From Caprimulgus europaeus (taxonomy: Eukaryota; Chordata; Aves; Caprimulgiformes; Caprimulgidae): DNA of 64,000 nt. The notes under the pieces were generated by a model that saw nothing but the letters and a program-made list of their open reading frames with translations, searched no databases and was not told the DNA's origin. The stretch covers positions 14,324,501 through 14,388,500 of the forward strand of contig OU015541.1 in the NCBI GenBank assembly GCA_907165065.1, given 5' to 3'. This document shows positions 62,206 to 64,000 of the stretch, one piece after another; within the stretch, counting starts at the first letter, position 1; every line of letters starts with the position of its first letter. The position numbers and the translations under genes are program-made.

Positions 62206-64000
62206 GAATCCTAGGCAGGAGCACAGCTGCTGCCTTTGGCAGAGCCCAGAGCTCTTTCACTTGGTGCAAACTCTGCTCTTCCAGCTCCAGGGGACCCTGA
62301 AGTGAAGAATCTGATTTATTTTTTGTTTTAAATGTTTATTTTTCTTCCCCACTGATACATAAATAGGCCCAGAGAAAACCTGCTGTTAGGTAATCTGTAG
62401 TGCAGTGTTTGAACACAGCCAGATCAACACCTGAAATGATATTCTCCTGTGGGATTGGCAAGGCTTTGAAGAATGAGTGGGATATAACAACCTGAAGTTT
62501 GCCAGAGGGTCTCCAGGCATGGGTGGTTGAGGACAAAGAGTTGAAGCCCTGACTATAGTCGAGTAAATATGAATATAAAGGAGAAGGTAGGCAATTCTGG
62601 TGAGTTGGGAATGGAAGACCCAGTGGGTGGCCCTCGCCCCCATCCCTCATGACTTGACTGTCTGGTTTTAACTAGGTCCCTGCTGCTGTCATCGCATGGA
62701 GAAGATGTGTGCCTTGTGCCTGGCAAAGTGGTGGCAGAGGAAGCCTTGAAGGACCAGGGGATGGCTTCTCCTCTATGATCCTTGCAGCAGGTCAGCCTGA
62801 GCCTTTCTTGTCCTTTTTGTCCACCTTTACACAGAGCTGGTCTTTTACTTCAAGGAGGGGACTTCATGGTTGGATCTGTGGGGGTAGAATGGGTCAATGA
62901 GGGTTCTGGGAGAGAAGGAAGAATGCTGTGATGAGTGGAGGAGGACACACTCACCAGGAGGAACTGGATTTGCTAATAGCCTACCTACACATTTCTTACT
63001 TCTCCCAGACAATCTACCTCCTCAGGAAAAACTGAAAGGCTCTAATTTATTTTATTGTGGCCTGTGGATCTAACATGGGAATGTGTGACATATCCAGAGA
63101 GAAACCCCCTGGTTCCCAGGGGAGCCTTGCTGCCTGCTTGATCAGAGACACATGTGCAGTACAGAAACTTCTGTTGTCACCTCACTGGAACACACCTCAG
63201 TTTGGAGAAAAAACAAAGGAGGTTTGGGGTTTTTTAATTATTATTTGTTTGTTTTTGTCCTCCCTCTATTTGGATGTTTTGAGGAAGGTGGCAGGAGATA
63301 CCTGAGCAGGGAAATGAAACCATTGATTCTGGTAATGACTTCTGGCTTTGCAGGGAGACCAATTGCTGCAATTTCTCAGTGATTTCAGGAGGTGCCAGGT
63401 AGCAGTCAGGGGAAATCTCCCAGTTTGTTTCTTCATCCTAATTACAGGGTTAAGCTCCAGGAGCCTACTGACGGGTAATGACCAGGAGGATCCAGCATGC
63501 CTTGAGGAGCTCAAAGAGAGCTCCTTATAGGTGGAGGAAAATGCAGCAGACGGCTGATGTGGACATTTATTGGCTGGGGACTGGGGAGACCTTCCTCCCT
63601 TGGGGGTGCTGGGGCCTTCTGGATGAAGAGACCTTGTCCTGGCTGGGGCTGGAAGGGCTGTGGTGGCTGCTCTGGGCAGAAGGACCTGCCACTACCTCCT
63701 TGTGCTGCTCCTTCTGTTCCCAGGGAATGGGGGTGCAAGTTGGCCCCCGTAAAGAATGGCATCCAAGGTGCTGGGGTGCTCATCCACATTGGGACATGCA
63801 GAGCTGCTGGAGGGAGCACCAGTAAGCCTGATGGGAGCAGGCTGGTGTGCACCATGCAGGTCTTGTCTATCTCTTTCCCTGTACCCTGTATATTTTGGGT
63901 ACCATACACTGCTCATGAACTACCTCTTGGTGTTATGTGTCCTAACTGGTGTTGTCTGGTACCCCATGTGGTTCCTCTTTTTGATGGATATGGGCAGGCA
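62206..64000. other. No recognised gene; some exon-like open segments
   Basis: About 1.8 kb at the right edge. Two segments bounded by good splice sites (62676-62790 and 63722-63822) stay open in at least one frame but match nothing I know. A T/G-rich low-complexity tract lies at 63219-63258. Confidence 0.4.

Noticed and set aside
1-64000. tRNA, rRNA or other structured RNA genes
   Set aside because: I saw no cloverleaf with A and B boxes or rRNA-like sequence; a covariance-model search would be needed to be sure.

Overview
The window looks like bird nuclear DNA. The main reason is at least fourteen fragments of CR1, the dominant avian LINE, on both strands. Many keep the diagnostic 3' end (a short run of ATTCTATG-type units next to a conserved tail of about 100 bp). 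Avian-style retroviral LTR remnants, compact introns with GT-AG borders and lack of bacterial gene organisation agree. I cannot name the species. Most of the sequence is non-coding, and most long open frames are chance frames or lie inside repeats.

Layout. Positions 1-11,100 are repeat-rich: an LTR-like stretch (336-973), five CR1 insertions, a solo LTR with a clean 6-bp target duplication sitting inside a CR1 (4101-4509), and the first copy of a 0.6-kb duplicated segment (10072-10688). Positions 11,100-30,300 are nearly free of recognisable repeats except the second copy of that segment (21049-21680). Positions 30,328-32,713 hold one nearly complete hAT-Charlie-type DNA transposon with perfect 16-bp inverted ends and a perfect 8-bp target duplication; its transposase is decayed. 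Positions 33,000-50,000 are intergenic or intronic DNA with six more CR1 pieces and an inverted partner (48029-48238) of the LTR-like stretch at the start.

The one gene I can assemble with confidence is a perilipin gene on the + strand, with seven coding exons from 51050 to 54304 and a predicted protein of 416 residues. Every exon junction is in phase. The protein is closest to perilipin-3 (TIP47) as I recall that family, with the PAT domain, 11-residue amphipathic repeats and C-terminal four-helix-bundle region in order. A TATA-like promoter lies near 50,325 and poly(A) signals lie at 54,497 and 54,780. Perilipins coat lipid droplets; nothing else in the window is recognisably tied to that pathway.

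Positions 54,800-64,000 have no recognised gene. They hold short tandem repeats, two long G runs, two CR1 tails and a few splice-bounded open segments that could be exons of an unidentified gene; these are reported only as leads. The items most worth a second look are the hAT element, the 0.6-kb duplication with a possible exon, and the divergent perilipin-3-like gene.
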